Assembly (NCBI GenBank): GCA_903874975.1
Contig: CAIQUL010000147.1
Coordinates: forward strand, 1-64,000
DNA length: 64,000 nucleotides
Origin: an uncultured Chthoniobacter sp.
GTDB lineage: Bacteria; Verrucomicrobiota; Verrucomicrobiia; Chthoniobacterales; Chthoniobacteraceae
Reading direction: 5' to 3'
Shown: one piece after another, positions 46,776-56,817 of the stretch
Layout: every line of letters starts with the position of its first letter
Position numbering within the stretch: position 1 is the stretch's first letter
Translations under genes and position numbers: made by a program
The notes under the pieces: model-generated
The model's input: the letters and a program-made list of their open reading frames with translations, nothing else
Databases searched by the model: none
What the model was told of the DNA's origin: nothing

Positions 46776-47521
46776 CAGACGGCGTCCTTGCAGGACGCGA
46801 CGGTGTATTCGCGATTCAGGCGGGCGATGACGGAGGCGGGGATGTCCGCGGGGCAGACGGCTTCACATTCAAGGTAGTTCGAGCAGTTGCCAAAGCCTTC
46901 CTCGTCCATGGTGCGGACCATTTTCAAGGCGCGCGAGGTGCGCTCGGCCTGGCCTTGCGGGAGCAGGGCGAGGTGGGAAACTTTCGCGCCGACGAAAAGC
47001 ATGGCGCTGGCGTTGGGGCAGGCGGCCACGCAGGCGCCGCAGCCGATGCAGGCGGCGGCTTCCATGGCGGCGTCGGCGGCGACTTTCGGGACGGGGAGAC
47101 AGTTCGCGTCCTGTGCTGAGCCGGCGCGCGCGGTGATAAACCCACCCGCCTGCTGGATGCGGTCGAAGGCGCTGCGATCGACGATGAGATCGCGGACGAC
47201 GGGGAAGGTCTTCGCGCGGAACGGCTCGACGTGGATGGTCTCGCCGTCCTTGAATTTCCGCATGTAGAGCTGGCACGTGGTGGTCTCGCTCGGGCCATGC
47301 GGCAGGCCGTTGATCGAGAGCGAACACGTCCCGCAGATGCCTTCGCGGCAGTCGTGGTCAAAGGCGATGGGCTCCTCGCCTTTGACGGTAAGGTCGTCGT
47401 TCACGATGTCGAGCATCTCGAGAAAGGAGGCGTCCTCGGGAATGTTGCGCGCTTCGATGGGGACGAGTTGGCCGGGGCTTTTGGCGTCTTTCTGACGCCA
47501 GACTTTGAGGTGAAGATTCAT
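46772..47521 (-). CDS. sdhB: succinate dehydrogenase/fumarate reductase iron-sulfur subunit
   Basis: A 249-residue subunit passing electrons from the flavoprotein to the membrane cytochrome. [2Fe-2S] ligands are in [17 protein letters not shown] (Cys58, 63, 66) and TTTCQL (Cys83); the C-terminal clusters are bound by [15 protein letters not shown] and [16 protein letters not shown]. The last gene of the sdhCAB operon, 12 bp after sdhA. Confidence 0.94.
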   Translation of the reverse strand: MNLHLKVWRQKDAKSPGQLVPIEARNIPEDASFLEMLDIVNDDLTVKGEEPIAFDHDCREGICGTCSLSINGLPHGPSETTTCQLYMRKFKDGETIHVEPFRAKTFPVVRDLIVDRSAFDRIQQAGGFITARAGSAQDANCLPVPKVAADAAMEAAACIGCGACVAACPNASAMLFVGAKVSHLALLPQGQAERTSRALKMVRTMDEEGFGNCSNYLECEAVCPADIPASVIARLNREYTVASCKDAVC

Positions 47522-47533
47522 GACGAAAAGCGG

Positions 47534-49453
47534 TTACTTGTAGCTGCGGACGCTGGGATGGACTTCTTCAAAGACCAGCGGTTCGACGTTGCGGGTGGGT
47601 TTCTCGCCTTCGCCGTTGAAGCCCCAGGCGGCGACGTGCTGGAAGTTGGTGTCGTCGCGCTTGGCTTCGCCGTCGGGGTATTGAAACTCCTCGCGGAAAT
47701 GGCCGCCGCAGGATTCACGGCGCTCAAAGGCGTCGAGGCAGAGCAGTTCGCCGAATTCGAGAAAGTCGGCGACGCGCCCGGCTTTTTCGAGCGAGACGTT
47801 GAGTGCCTCGCCTTCGCCGGGGACGTTCACGTTTTTCCAGAACTCCTCTCGCAGCGGCGGAATCTGCGCGAGGGCGCGCTGGAGGCTCTTTTCGCTGCGG
47901 GCCATGCCGCAGTAGTCCCACATGATGCGACCGAGTTCGCGGTGGAAGTGATCGACGGTGCGCTTGCCTTTGATGCTGAGCAGGCGGTTGGTGCGGGCGC
48001 GCACGTCAGCTTCGGTGCGCTTGAATTCCTCGCGGTCGGTGGTCGGACGCTTGCCGATTTGCGGCGCGAGGTAGTTGCCGATCGTGTAGGGCAGGACGAA
48101 GTAGCCGTCGGCCAGTCCCTGCATCAGCGCGCTGGCCCCGAGGCGGTTCGCGCCGTGGTCGGAGAAGTTCGCTTCGCCGAGGACGAAGAGGCCGGGGATG
48201 TTCGACATCAGGTCGTAGTCCACCCACAGCCCGCCCATCGTGTAATGCACGGCGGGATAGATGCGCATCGGCTGCTGGTAGGCGTTTTCACCGGTGATCT
48301 GGTGATACATGTCGAAAAGATTGCCGTAGCGCTCGCGCACGGTTGGTTCGCTGAGGCGCTTGATGGCGTCGGCGAAATCGAGATACACGCCGAGCCCGCC
48401 AGGGCCGACCCCGCGGCCGTCGTCGCACGCCTCTTTCGCGGAACGCGAGGAAATGTCGCGCGGGGCGAGGTTGCCAAAGCTGGGATATTTCCGCTCGAGA
48501 TAGTAGTCGCGCTCGGCGTCGGGGATTTCGTGGGGCTTGCGGTTGTCGCCTTTCTTTTTGGGAACCCAGACGCGCCCGTCGTTGCGGAGCGACTCGGACA
48601 TGAGGGTGAGCTTGCTCTGGAAGTCCCCGGCGACGGGGATGCAGGTCGGATGGATCTGCGTGTAGCAGGGATTGGCCATCAGCGCGCCGCGTTTGTAGGC
48701 GCGCCAGGAGGCGGTGACGTTGCAGCCTTTCGCGTTGGTCGAAAGGTAGAAGACGTTGCCGTAGCCGCCGGTGCAGAGCAGCACGGCGTCGGCGGCGTGC
48801 GAGGTGATCGCGCCGGTCACCATGTCGCGGACGACGATGCCTTTCGCGTGGCCGTCCACGAGCACGACATCGAGCATCTCAGTGCGCGGAAACATCTCGA
48901 CGGTCTTTTCCGCGATCTGCCGGTTCAGCGCGGAGTAAGCGCCGAGCAGGAGTTGCTGCCCCGTTTGTCCGCGGGCGTAAAACGTCCGCGAGACCTGTGC
49001 GCCGCCGAACGAGCGATTCGCGAGCAACCCGCCGTATTCGCGGGCAAACGGCACGCCCTGCGCCACGCATTGATCAATGATCGCCGCGCTGACTTCCGCG
49101 AGCCGATACACGTTCGCCTCGCGCGAGCGGAAGTCGCCGCCTTTGATCGTGTCGTAAAAAAGCCGCTGCACGGAGTCGCCGTCGTTTTGGTAATTTTTCG
49201 CTGCATTGATCCCGCCCTGCGCGGCGATTGAGTGCGCCCGGCGCGGCGAATCCTGATAGCAAAAGCACTTCACTTTATAGCCCATCTCTCCGAGCGACGC
49301 CGCCGCGCTCGCGCCCGCCAGACCGCTGCCGACGACGATGATCTCATACTTCCGCCGGTTTGCGGGATTGATCAGCTTCGACTCAAACTTGTGCTTCTCC
49401 CACTTCTGGGAGAGGGGACCGGTCGGGATTTTTGAATCAAGGACAGCGCTCAT
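47534..49453 (-). CDS. sdhA: succinate dehydrogenase flavoprotein subunit
   Basis: A 639-residue FAD subunit that oxidises succinate to fumarate. FAD-binding [17 protein letters not shown], the covalent-FAD histidine region [17 protein letters not shown], the active-site HPTCIPV and the C-terminal [15 protein letters not shown] are visible. This is the long Bacteroidetes/PVC-type (non-proteobacterial) SdhA. The start at MSAVLDSK overlaps the sdhC stop by 4 bp. Confidence 0.94.
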   Translation of the reverse strand: MSAVLDSKIPTGPLSQKWEKHKFESKLINPANRRKYEIIVVGSGLAGASAAASLGEMGYKVKCFCYQDSPRRAHSIAAQGGINAAKNYQNDGDSVQRLFYDTIKGGDFRSREANVYRLAEVSAAIIDQCVAQGVPFAREYGGLLANRSFGGAQVSRTFYARGQTGQQLLLGAYSALNRQIAEKTVEMFPRTEMLDVVLVDGHAKGIVVRDMVTGAITSHAADAVLLCTGGYGNVFYLSTNAKGCNVTASWRAYKRGALMANPCYTQIHPTCIPVAGDFQSKLTLMSESLRNDGRVWVPKKKGDNRKPHEIPDAERDYYLERKYPSFGNLAPRDISSRSAKEACDDGRGVGPGGLGVYLDFADAIKRLSEPTVRERYGNLFDMYHQITGENAYQQPMRIYPAVHYTMGGLWVDYDLMSNIPGLFVLGEANFSDHGANRLGASALMQGLADGYFVLPYTIGNYLAPQIGKRPTTDREEFKRTEADVRARTNRLLSIKGKRTVDHFHRELGRIMWDYCGMARSEKSLQRALAQIPPLREEFWKNVNVPGEGEALNVSLEKAGRVADFLEFGELLCLDAFERRESCGGHFREEFQYPDGEAKRDDTNFQHVAAWGFNGEGEKPTRNVEPLVFEEVHPSVRSYK

Positions 49454-50130
49454 AATTTCAGGACTCCGGTAAGGACGGCGACGGGGATGGAGGCGTAGCC
49501 GAGGAAGATCAGCCACGACAGGGCGACCCCGCCTTTCTCCCACAGCGGGCGCAGTTTCGCGCTATTCAGGCCGAGGGTTTGGAAAAGGCTGCCGATGCCG
49601 TGGTTCAGGTGCATTGCCAGTAGGCCGACGGCGACGATGTAAAAAGTCGACGCGGCCTTGCTTTGGAAACCGAGGATCAGCATCCGGTAAACGTCGTGCC
49701 GGCCCATCGCGTCTGTCATGTGCGCGAAGCTCGGGTCGATCTTGTGGGCGGTGAAATGCAGGAGATGGAAGATGATGAAGCAGAGCACCATCAGGCCGCT
49801 GAGGGTCATCATGCGGGCCGGGAAGGTCGCAGCGCGGCGGTTGGTCACGGCGTAGCCGACCGGGCGGGCGGCGCGGTTTTCCATACGGAGTTTGATCGTG
49901 AAAACGATGTGCGCCACGACCATCGCGAGGAGGCCGAGGCGGATGACCCAGAGGAGTTCGCCGAGGCTTTGGAGAAAGAGCGCGTAGCGGTTCAGCGGTT
50001 CGGGGCCGAGGAAGACCTGGAGGTTTCCGATGAGATGGCCGACGACGAAGCCGAAGAGGCCGAGGCCGGTCAGGGCGACGATCCATTTTCGACCGATGGA
50101 GGAGGAGAGATACGAGGAGATGGAATTCAC
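49450..50130 (-). CDS. sdhC: succinate dehydrogenase cytochrome b subunit
   Basis: A 226-residue membrane anchor with five hydrophobic segments and conserved haem-ligand histidines ([43 protein letters not shown]). It is the single-subunit b558 type (TIGR02046-like), which binds two haems and replaces the SdhC/SdhD pair. First gene of the operon; translational coupling with sdhA. Confidence 0.92.
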   Translation of the reverse strand: MNSISSYLSSSIGRKWIVALTGLGLFGFVVGHLIGNLQVFLGPEPLNRYALFLQSLGELLWVIRLGLLAMVVAHIVFTIKLRMENRAARPVGYAVTNRRAATFPARMMTLSGLMVLCFIIFHLLHFTAHKIDPSFAHMTDAMGRHDVYRMLILGFQSKAASTFYIVAVGLLAMHLNHGIGSLFQTLGLNSAKLRPLWEKGGVALSWLIFLGYASIPVAVLTGVLKL

Positions 50131-50145
50131 AGTTTGGGCAAAAAA

Positions 50146-50529
50146 TCAGGTGTCGGGAAACTCCGCCGGGCTGAGGCCGAGGGCAACGATCGAGCAGGCG
50201 GTGATGGTGCGCAGTCCCAGATCGGCAGCGGCTTCGATCAGTTCGTCGCTTTCGGAGCCGGGATTCAGCCAGACTTCCTTCGGCGATTTGGCGGCAATGG
50301 CCGGGAGCAGTTGCCGGCCCAGGGCGGGCGGCACATAGAGGCTCACGTAGTCGAGTGGCACGGTGATCACGTCGAGATTCGGATACGCCGTCAGCCCCTC
50401 CACGGTTGCCTCGCGCGGGTTCACCGGCACCACGTTCATGCCGTATTCGCGATATGCGCGCACCGCCTTGTTCCCATATTTGCGCCGATCTTGCGAAGCG
50501 CCGAGGACTGCGACAGTGGGTTCAGACAT
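50146..50529 (-). CDS. CoA-binding domain protein (YccU-like)
   Basis: A 127-residue Rossmann-fold protein (VAVLGASQDRRKYGNKAVRAYREYGMNVVPVNP; SLYVPPALGRQLL; EVWLNPGSESDEL) of the CoA_binding_2 family. The start was set at MSEPTVAV, which discards a long unconserved N-terminus. It lies 15 bp before sdhC on the same strand and may head the same transcript. Function not known for the family. Confidence 0.86.
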   Translation of the reverse strand: MSEPTVAVLGASQDRRKYGNKAVRAYREYGMNVVPVNPREATVEGLTAYPNLDVITVPLDYVSLYVPPALGRQLLPAIAAKSPKEVWLNPGSESDELIEAAADLGLRTITACSIVALGLSPAEFPDT

Positions 50530-50824
50530 GAGTGATTGGGATTTTTGTAAAGGCCGCGTGCCCCGCATGGGAAGCGCGAAGTCTGTGCGGCGGAAAAATT
50601 TGTGCTGCGGATTCCCGATTTTTCGCCGCCCCAAATATAACCCTTGCGCTTTCCCCACGATGCGGTCACTTCCCGCCGCACCGTTAGAGCCCATAAGGGT
50701 AGGGAGATTGCTAGTTGTTTCGTTAACGTGGATTTTGTCCGCGGACTTCAGTGGCAGTTTGAGATCCGATTACCGGAAACCGCCGTAGTTTGCTCCGCAG
50801 TTGCTTAGAAAAAACAAAACCATC

Positions 50825-51172
<348 letters not shown>

Positions 51173-51198
51173 GCGCCTCGTTTAGGAAATAAACTCGC

Positions 51199-51229
51199 AA
51201 ACGCCCCGGTCGAAAGACCGGGGCGTTTT
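51199..51229 (+). terminator. rho-independent terminator after RRM gene
   Basis: A perfect 12-bp stem (AACGCCCCGGTC / GACCGGGGCGTT) with a GAAA tetraloop and TTTT after the stem, 27 bp after the stop codon. Confidence 0.92.
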
Positions 51230-51331
51230 GCTTTTCCGGCGGTGGAGGAAAAGGCTGCGCAAATCATGGAGAGCATCGCGCAATTGGTGTCATTGACGCC
51301 GCCCGCGAACTAGCCGAATGGATAGCCAACG

Positions 51332-51679
51332 ATGGTTGCGCGCCTGACACTCCTGATTTTCCTGCTCGTGGGGCTCGCCTTCGGGCCGGTGCGCGGGGCA
51401 GTGTCGTGTGGGAAAGGGGCGGGCGTCGCGGTGTGCCACGCGTGCTGTGCGGATCCGGCTGCGGCTTGTTGCGCGATTGCCTGTGGGTCGGAAAAGGAGG
51501 CACCTCCAGTGCAAGCTGCGCCGACTGCGGATGACGGCAAGCAACTGTCGGCGCCGCATTGGGTTCTCTTCGGACTTCGCCTGGTTCCGGTGGTGGAGCG
51601 TCCGGCGGTCTACCGGCGGCAGGCGGCGCGAATGCCGGTGGTGGCGCGGCTCGATCTGCTCTGCACGCGGCTCATCTGA
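51332..51679 (+). CDS. small cysteine-rich exported protein near cusBA
   Basis: A 115-residue product with a signal peptide (ARLTLLIFLLVGLAFGPVRG) and a dense cysteine cluster right after it (SCGKGAGVAVCHACCADPAAACCAIACGS, eight Cys in about 30 residues). It is followed after 94 bp by a cusB-like gene. The Cys cluster and the context suggest a periplasmic metal-binding role. No named family is recognised. Confidence 0.6.
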   Translation: MVARLTLLIFLLVGLAFGPVRGAVSCGKGAGVAVCHACCADPAAACCAIACGSEKEAPPVQAAPTADDGKQLSAPHWVLFGLRLVPVVERPAVYRRQAARMPVVARLDLLCTRLI

Positions 51680-51773
51680 GAGGGCATTGAAGAGGCGTGG
51701 TGTGTCCACGCGTCTCGTGGCGGCGTCCCGGTCGGGAGGCTGCCGCCTCAATGCAACCCAACTCTCAGATTCC

Positions 51774-53441
51774 ATGAAACGAACTTTTTTCTCCTTCCTC
51801 ATCATCGCCATCGCCGTCGTCGCCGCTGCGACTGGCTGGCACCTCGGCAGTCAGCGTGCGTCGTCGGCGGCCTCCGCCGGCCCGCGCAAGGTGCTCTTTT
51901 ACCAGAGCCCCATGCACCCGTGGATCAAGTTCGACCAGCCGGGCAACTGCACGATCTGCGGGATGAAACTCGTGCCCGTCTTCGAGGGCGATCCCGTCAC
52001 CGACGCCACGGCCGGTCCGGTGGTGAAACTCAGCGCGCAGACTGTCAGCACGATCCAGGTGGAGACCACGCCGATCGCGCGCCAGCCGCTGCGGCGCATT
52101 ATCCGCGTAGCCGGGCGGATCGATGACGACGACTCCGCGCATCGCCGGCTCTCGGCGTATGTCGAAGGCCGGATCGACAAACTTTTCGTCAACTCCGTCG
52201 GCGCGGAAGTGGTCGCGGGGCAGCCGCTGGCCTCGCTCTTCAGCCGCGAGTTGCTCGTGGCCCGCAGCGAATACAACCTCGCCGCGCAACGTCCCGCGTC
52301 GCCGGAGCGCGAAAGCGCGCTCGCCGGCAGTCGGCAGAAATTGCGCCGCTTCGGACTCACCGCGGAGCAGATTGAAAAGCTGCCCGGCCAGACCGGCGAC
52401 ACCTTCGACATTGTCGCGCCCATCACCGGCACGGTGGTCGAGCGCAAAGTCTATGAAGGGCAGTACGTGAAGGAGGGCGAGGTGCTCTTCGAGATCGCGG
52501 ATTTTTCGAAAATGTGGTTCGTCTTCGACGCCTACGAGCGCGACCTCGCGTGGATTCGCACGGGGCAGATGGTCGAGGTCACCACGCCGAGCGTGCCGGG
52601 CAAAGTGTTCACCGCGCCGGTTACGTTCATTGATCCGAATCTCGTGATGGAAACGCGCACGGCGAAAGTGCGCGTGATCCTGGACAACCCGCTAGTCCCC
52701 GATCCCGGCAAACACCGGCGTGAACTGCTCCACAAGACTTTCGCCGATGGCCGCATCCGCGTGGACACGGAGCCGGTGCTGGCCGTGCCGCGTAGCGCGG
52801 TGCTTTCGCCGGGTGGCGAGGCGCTGGTCTACGTCGCGAAAGGCGAGCGCGAGTACGAGCCGAGGCGCGTCACGCTCGGGCGGGCCGGGGATGATTTTTG
52901 GGAAGTGCTTGCGGGGTTGCAGGAAGGCGAACGCGTCGTGACCACGGGCAATTTGCTCGTCGATGCGCAGGCGCAACTGGACCAGCCATCACCAGTGTCC
53001 GCCCGGAAGACCACCGCGCCGCTTTCCGCCGAGCAGCGCGCGAGCGCGGAGAAGCTGTTCGCGGCAGCCTCGGCGGTTGGCGAGGCGCTGGCCGCGGACG
53101 ATCTCGCCGCGCAGAACACGCGCATCGAAGCGCTGCATGCTGCCGCGATGGCGTTCGATGACCCGCGGCTGACTGCGGTGGCACACGTCACCCCGGCCAA
53201 GGATCTCACCGCCGCGCGCAAGCAGTTCTACCCGCTGAGCATGGCCGTCTCCGACATCGCCATGCAGGTGAGACGGCAGGATGGCAAAGCCGCCGTGAAA
53301 GTCTTTGAGTGTCCGATGGCCAAGAGCGCCGTCCCGAGCGCAGAGACCAATCAGGGCCGCTGGGTGCAGGTCGCCGGGTCGCTGCGCAATCCGTTTTTCG
53401 GCGCGGAGATGCTCGAATGTGGAAAGGAGATTCAACCGTGA
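51774..53441 (+). CDS. cusB: CusB/SilB-type efflux membrane-fusion protein
   Basis: A 555-residue periplasmic adaptor. After an N-terminal anchor (residues 5-20) comes a heavy-metal-binding domain (YQSPMHPWIKFDQPGNCTICGMKLVPV, about residues 43-69), then the HlyD-like barrel-sandwich and beta-barrel (VEGRIDKLFV, ITGTVVERKVYEGQYVKEG, EVTTPSVPGKVF) and a DUF3347-like C-terminus (from about residue 430). It links the RND pump to an outer-membrane channel for Cu(I)/Ag(I). The start at MKRTFF; the stop overlaps the pump's GTG start. Confidence 0.9.
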   Translation: MKRTFFSFLIIAIAVVAAATGWHLGSQRASSAASAGPRKVLFYQSPMHPWIKFDQPGNCTICGMKLVPVFEGDPVTDATAGPVVKLSAQTVSTIQVETTPIARQPLRRIIRVAGRIDDDDSAHRRLSAYVEGRIDKLFVNSVGAEVVAGQPLASLFSRELLVARSEYNLAAQRPASPERESALAGSRQKLRRFGLTAEQIEKLPGQTGDTFDIVAPITGTVVERKVYEGQYVKEGEVLFEIADFSKMWFVFDAYERDLAWIRTGQMVEVTTPSVPGKVFTAPVTFIDPNLVMETRTAKVRVILDNPLVPDPGKHRRELLHKTFADGRIRVDTEPVLAVPRSAVLSPGGEALVYVAKGEREYEPRRVTLGRAGDDFWEVLAGLQEGERVVTTGNLLVDAQAQLDQPSPVSARKTTAPLSAEQRASAEKLFAAASAVGEALAADDLAAQNTRIEALHAAAMAFDDPRLTAVAHVTPAKDLTAARKQFYPLSMAVSDIAMQVRRQDGKAAVKVFECPMAKSAVPSAETNQGRWVQVAGSLRNPFFGAEMLECGKEIQP

Positions 53442-56400
53442 TCCCGTGGCTCATCGCATGGTCGCTGCGCAACCGCTTCCTCGTCGCGTGCGGCGTCCTA
53501 GTCGTCATCGCCGTCGGCCTTTTCGAGCTGCGCCGCGCGCCCGTGGATGCCATTCCGGACCTCAGCGAAAACCAAGTCATCGTCTTCGCCGACTGGCCGG
53601 GCCGCAGCCCGCAGGAGGTCGAGGACCAGATTACCTATCCGCTCTCCGTGAATCTTCAGGGCCTTGCCGGGGTGAAGACGGTGCGCGCTAACTCTATGTT
53701 CGGCTTTTCGCTGCTGACGGTGATTTTCGACGAGAAGATCGACAACTACTTCGCCCGCACGCGGGTGCTCGAACGGCTGAACTATCTCGGCGATTTGCTC
53801 CCGCAAAATGTCACACCCAAGCTCGGGCCGGACGCGACCGGGCTCGGGTGGATCTTTCAATACTACCTCGACGTGGACCCGGCGAAGTCGCCCGCGGGTG
53901 GCTACGACCTCGGTCGCTTGCGGTCCGAACAGGATTGGTTCGTGCGCTACCAACTCAACGCCGTGGCCGGCGTGGCCGAAGTCGCGAGCATCGGTGGCTT
54001 CGTGCGGCAGTATCAGATCGAGGTTTCCTCGATGAAAATGCGCGCGGCGGGCGTGTCGTTGCAGGAAGTCATGGAGGCCGTCGGGCAGAGCAATCTTAAC
54101 GTCGGCGGCAAGGTCATCGAGGAAAACGGCATGGAGTTCGTGGTGCGCGGACTGGGGCTCATCGGCTCGGTCGGCGATCTCGAACAGACCGTGCTCGCCC
54201 AGCGCGAAGGCACGCCGATCTACCTCCGCGATGTCGCGACCGTGCAGATCGGCGGCGACTTCCGCCGCGGTGCGCTCGATGTGAACGGGCGTGAAGTGGT
54301 GGGCGGGATTGTGGTCATGCGGAATGGCGAGAACGCGCACGCGGTCATCCAGCGCGTGAAGGAAAAGATCGCCGCGATCACGCCCAGCCTGCCGCCCGGC
54401 GTGACGATCAAATCCTTCTACGACCGCAGCGAACTGATCGACCGGACCATCGACACCCTCAAGCACGCGCTCACCGAGGAGATCATCCTCGTCACGCTCG
54501 CGCACATCATCTTCCTGTTTCATTTCCGCAGCATCCTCATCGTCACCTTCCCGCTGCCGGTCTCGATTCTGATTTCGTTCATCCTCATGCGGCAGTTCGG
54601 CATCACGTCGAACATCATGTCGCTCGCCGGCATCGCCATTGCCATCGGCGTGCTCGTGGATGCGGCCATCGTCATGACGGAAAATGTCATCCGCCACTGC
54701 GAGGAGGCGGAGCGGGAGAAAGCGGCGCGAATGGCTCCGGGTGGAGCACTCGACCCGAGTGCCGCTTCCGGCGACTCGCCGGAAGCACCGGTGAGCGCGC
54801 CTTTGGGAACAGCCTCCTCTCATGGCGCCGCGCACCCGGTGTTGTCGGCGGGTCGCCGCCAACAGCACTCGGGTCGAGTGCTCCACCCGGACATCCGCCT
54901 CACCGCGGCAGAGACGCTCGCCGTCACCCTCACTGCTTCGCGGCAGGTCGGCCGCCCGATCTTTTTCGCCATGGCGATCATCATCCTCGCCTTCGTCCCG
55001 GTCTTCGCGCTCACCGGCCAGGAGGGGAAACTTTTCCACCCGCTGGCCTTCACCAAGACCTTCGCGATGATCGGCTCTACGCTCCTCGCCGTCACCGTGG
55101 TGCCGGTGCTGTGCGCCTTGCTCGTGCGCGGGCCGTTTCACTCCGAGCAGGACAACTGGGTCATGCGCGGCCTGCTGCGCCTCTACGATCCCGCGCTCGA
55201 CTGGGCGCTGCGGCATCGCAAATCCGTAATCGCCCTCGCCGCCGCCATGCTCCTCGGCGCGCTCGCGCTCATCCCGCGGATGGGCACCGAATTCATGCCG
55301 CCACTCAATGAAGGCTCGCTGCTTTTCATGCCGGTTCTGCTCCCGCAGACTTCGCTCACGGAGGTGAAAAGGATCATGTCCTGGCAGGATCAGGTCATCG
55401 CCGCGACGCCCGAGGTCACCTCCGTCGCGGGGAAACTCGGCCGCGCGGAATCCGCCACCGACCCTGCGCCCGTCGAGATGATCGAGACCACGATCATGCT
55501 CAAACCCGAGTCCGAGTGGCGCAAAGGGATGACCAAAGACATGCTCGTCGCCGAGTTGACCTCGAAGCTCACGCAAGTGCCCGGCTACGTCCCTGGCTTT
55601 CTCCAGCCGATCGAAAATCGCATCCTCATGCTCAGCACCGGCATCCGCGCGCAGGTCGGCATCAAGATCCTCGGCGAAAATCTCGACGCCCTGCAGGCCA
55701 AGGCTTTCGAAGTCGAGCGCATCGTCCGCAGCATCCCCGGCGCGGTCGGCGTCGCGCCCTCGCGCGTGCAGGGCAAGCCGTATCTCGAAATCGCCGTGAA
55801 CCGCGAAGCCATGGCCCGCTACGGCCTGCGCGCCGCGCAACTCCTCGATGTCGTCGAAGCCGGCCTCGGCGGGCGCAACGTCGGGACCACCATCGAGGGC
55901 CGCCAGCGTTTCCCCATCCAAGTCCGCCTCGAGCGCGACGAGCGCGACGACATCGAGCGCCTCGGCGACATCCTTGTCGCTACGCCCGCCGGCCAACACA
56001 TCCCGCTCGGCCAGCTCACCGACATCCGCCGCAGCCTCGGAGCGAGCGAGATCGCCAGCGAGAACGGACGTCTCCGCGTCTTCGTGCAGGCGAATGTGCA
56101 AGGCCGCGACCTCGGCGGGTTCGTCGAGGAAGTGCGCCGCCGCATCGACAAAGAAGTCGCGCTCCCCGGCGGCATGACCATCGAGTGGAGCGGCCAGTAT
56201 GAGCACCAACTCAGCGCGCGGCGGACCTTGCAGATCATCGTCCCCGCCGTTCTTGGGATCATTTTCATCCTGCTCTACATGGTCTATGGCAGCGCCAAGG
56301 AAGCCGCCCACGTCATCCTCGCCGTCCCCTTCGCGCTGACCGGCGGCGTGTTTTTGCAATACCTCCTCGGCTACCCGTTCAGCGTCGCCGTGTGGGTCGG

Positions 56401-56797
56401 CTACATCGCGCTCTTCGGCACCGCGATTCAGACCGGCGTGGTCATGGTGGTGTATCTGGAGGAGGCGGTGGAGAGGATGAAGAAAAGGCTAAAGGATGAA
56501 GGCGGAGGGATGAAGGGGGACGCGGCCGCAGTTCATCCCTCAGCCTTCAGCCTGCAGCCTTCCGACCTCCTCGCCGCGGTCAAGGAAGGTGCGCGTCTCC
56601 GCCTGCGCCCGAAAGTGATGACCGTGGCGACCATCGTCGCCAGCCTGCTGCCGATCATGTGGAGCACGCGCGCCGGCGCGGAGATCATGAAGCCGCTCGC
56701 GGCGCCGGTCATCGGCGGCATGCTGAGCAGCCTTTTGCACATCCTCATCGTCACCCCCGTCATCTTCGCCTGGCTCCGCGAGCGTGAGCTGCGATGA
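53438..56797 (+). CDS. cusA: CusA/CzcA-type heavy-metal RND pump with two palindromic insertions
   Basis: A 1,119-residue HME-family RND transporter. The start is GTG at 53438, overlapping cusB's TGA and preceded by a good site (GGAAAGGAG). The RND fold is complete: ERRAPVDAIPDLSENQVIV near the N-terminus, TM4 GVLVDAAIVMTENVIRHCEEAE (the VDAAIVM pattern suits the monovalent Cu/Ag type), and C-terminal RLRPKVMTVATIVASLLPIMW. Two extra segments interrupt it in frame: residues about 433-485 (nt 54736-54891) and about 1015-1042 (nt 56483-56563), both palindromic DNA located in predicted cytoplasmic loops. The pump is therefore longer than the usual ~1,030-1,050 residues. Function is probably kept but untested. 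Confidence 0.9.
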   Translation: MIPWLIAWSLRNRFLVACGVLVVIAVGLFELRRAPVDAIPDLSENQVIVFADWPGRSPQEVEDQITYPLSVNLQGLAGVKTVRANSMFGFSLLTVIFDEKIDNYFARTRVLERLNYLGDLLPQNVTPKLGPDATGLGWIFQYYLDVDPAKSPAGGYDLGRLRSEQDWFVRYQLNAVAGVAEVASIGGFVRQYQIEVSSMKMRAAGVSLQEVMEAVGQSNLNVGGKVIEENGMEFVVRGLGLIGSVGDLEQTVLAQREGTPIYLRDVATVQIGGDFRRGALDVNGREVVGGIVVMRNGENAHAVIQRVKEKIAAITPSLPPGVTIKSFYDRSELIDRTIDTLKHALTEEIILVTLAHIIFLFHFRSILIVTFPLPVSILISFILMRQFGITSNIMSLAGIAIAIGVLVDAAIVMTENVIRHCEEAEREKAARMAPGGALDPSAASGDSPEAPVSAPLGTASSHGAAHPVLSAGRRQQHSGRVLHPDIRLTAAETLAVTLTASRQVGRPIFFAMAIIILAFVPVFALTGQEGKLFHPLAFTKTFAMIGSTLLAVTVVPVLCALLVRGPFHSEQDNWVMRGLLRLYDPALDWALRHRKSVIALAAAMLLGALALIPRMGTEFMPPLNEGSLLFMPVLLPQTSLTEVKRIMSWQDQVIAATPEVTSVAGKLGRAESATDPAPVEMIETTIMLKPESEWRKGMTKDMLVAELTSKLTQVPGYVPGFLQPIENRILMLSTGIRAQVGIKILGENLDALQAKAFEVERIVRSIPGAVGVAPSRVQGKPYLEIAVNREAMARYGLRAAQLLDVVEAGLGGRNVGTTIEGRQRFPIQVRLERDERDDIERLGDILVATPAGQHIPLGQLTDIRRSLGASEIASENGRLRVFVQANVQGRDLGGFVEEVRRRIDKEVALPGGMTIEWSGQYEHQLSARRTLQIIVPAVLGIIFILLYMVYGSAKEAAHVILAVPFALTGGVFLQYLLGYPFSVAVWVGYIALFGTAIQTGVVMVVYLEEAVERMKKRLKDEGGGMKGDAAAVHPSAFSLQPSDLLAAVKEGARLRLRPKVMTVATIVASLLPIMWSTRAGAEIMKPLAAPVIGGMLSSLLHILIVTPVIFAWLRERELR
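54736..54891. repeat. 156-bp palindromic element inserted in frame in cusA
   Basis: Perfect 27-base inverted ends (starting TCCGGGTGGAGCACTCG) at 54736-54762 and 54865-54891. Two symmetric inner hairpins (CTTCCGGCGACTCGCCGG at about 54765-54782; TCGGCGGGTCGCCG at about 54846-54859). The length is a multiple of three and reads through without a stop, encoding PGGALDPSAASGDSPEAP and onward to GRVLHPD. The intergenic relative at 34896-35055 has identical ends but different, 4-bp longer, contents. Confidence 0.9.
56483..56563. repeat. 81-bp inverted repeat inserted in frame in cusA
   Basis: The left arm (56483-56514, built from AAGGATGAAGGCGGAGGGATGAA-like words) and right arm (56532-56563) are imperfect inverted repeats over about 32 bases, enclosing a 17-bp GC-rich loop with a NotI-like site. 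The insert adds about 27 codons between the EEAVERM and LLAAVKEGARLRLRPKVM motifs. Its quasi-tandem word structure resembles the arms of the four-helix-bundle elements. Confidence 0.7.
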
Positions 56798-56817
56798 CAG
56801 CCGAAATCTTTACACCT

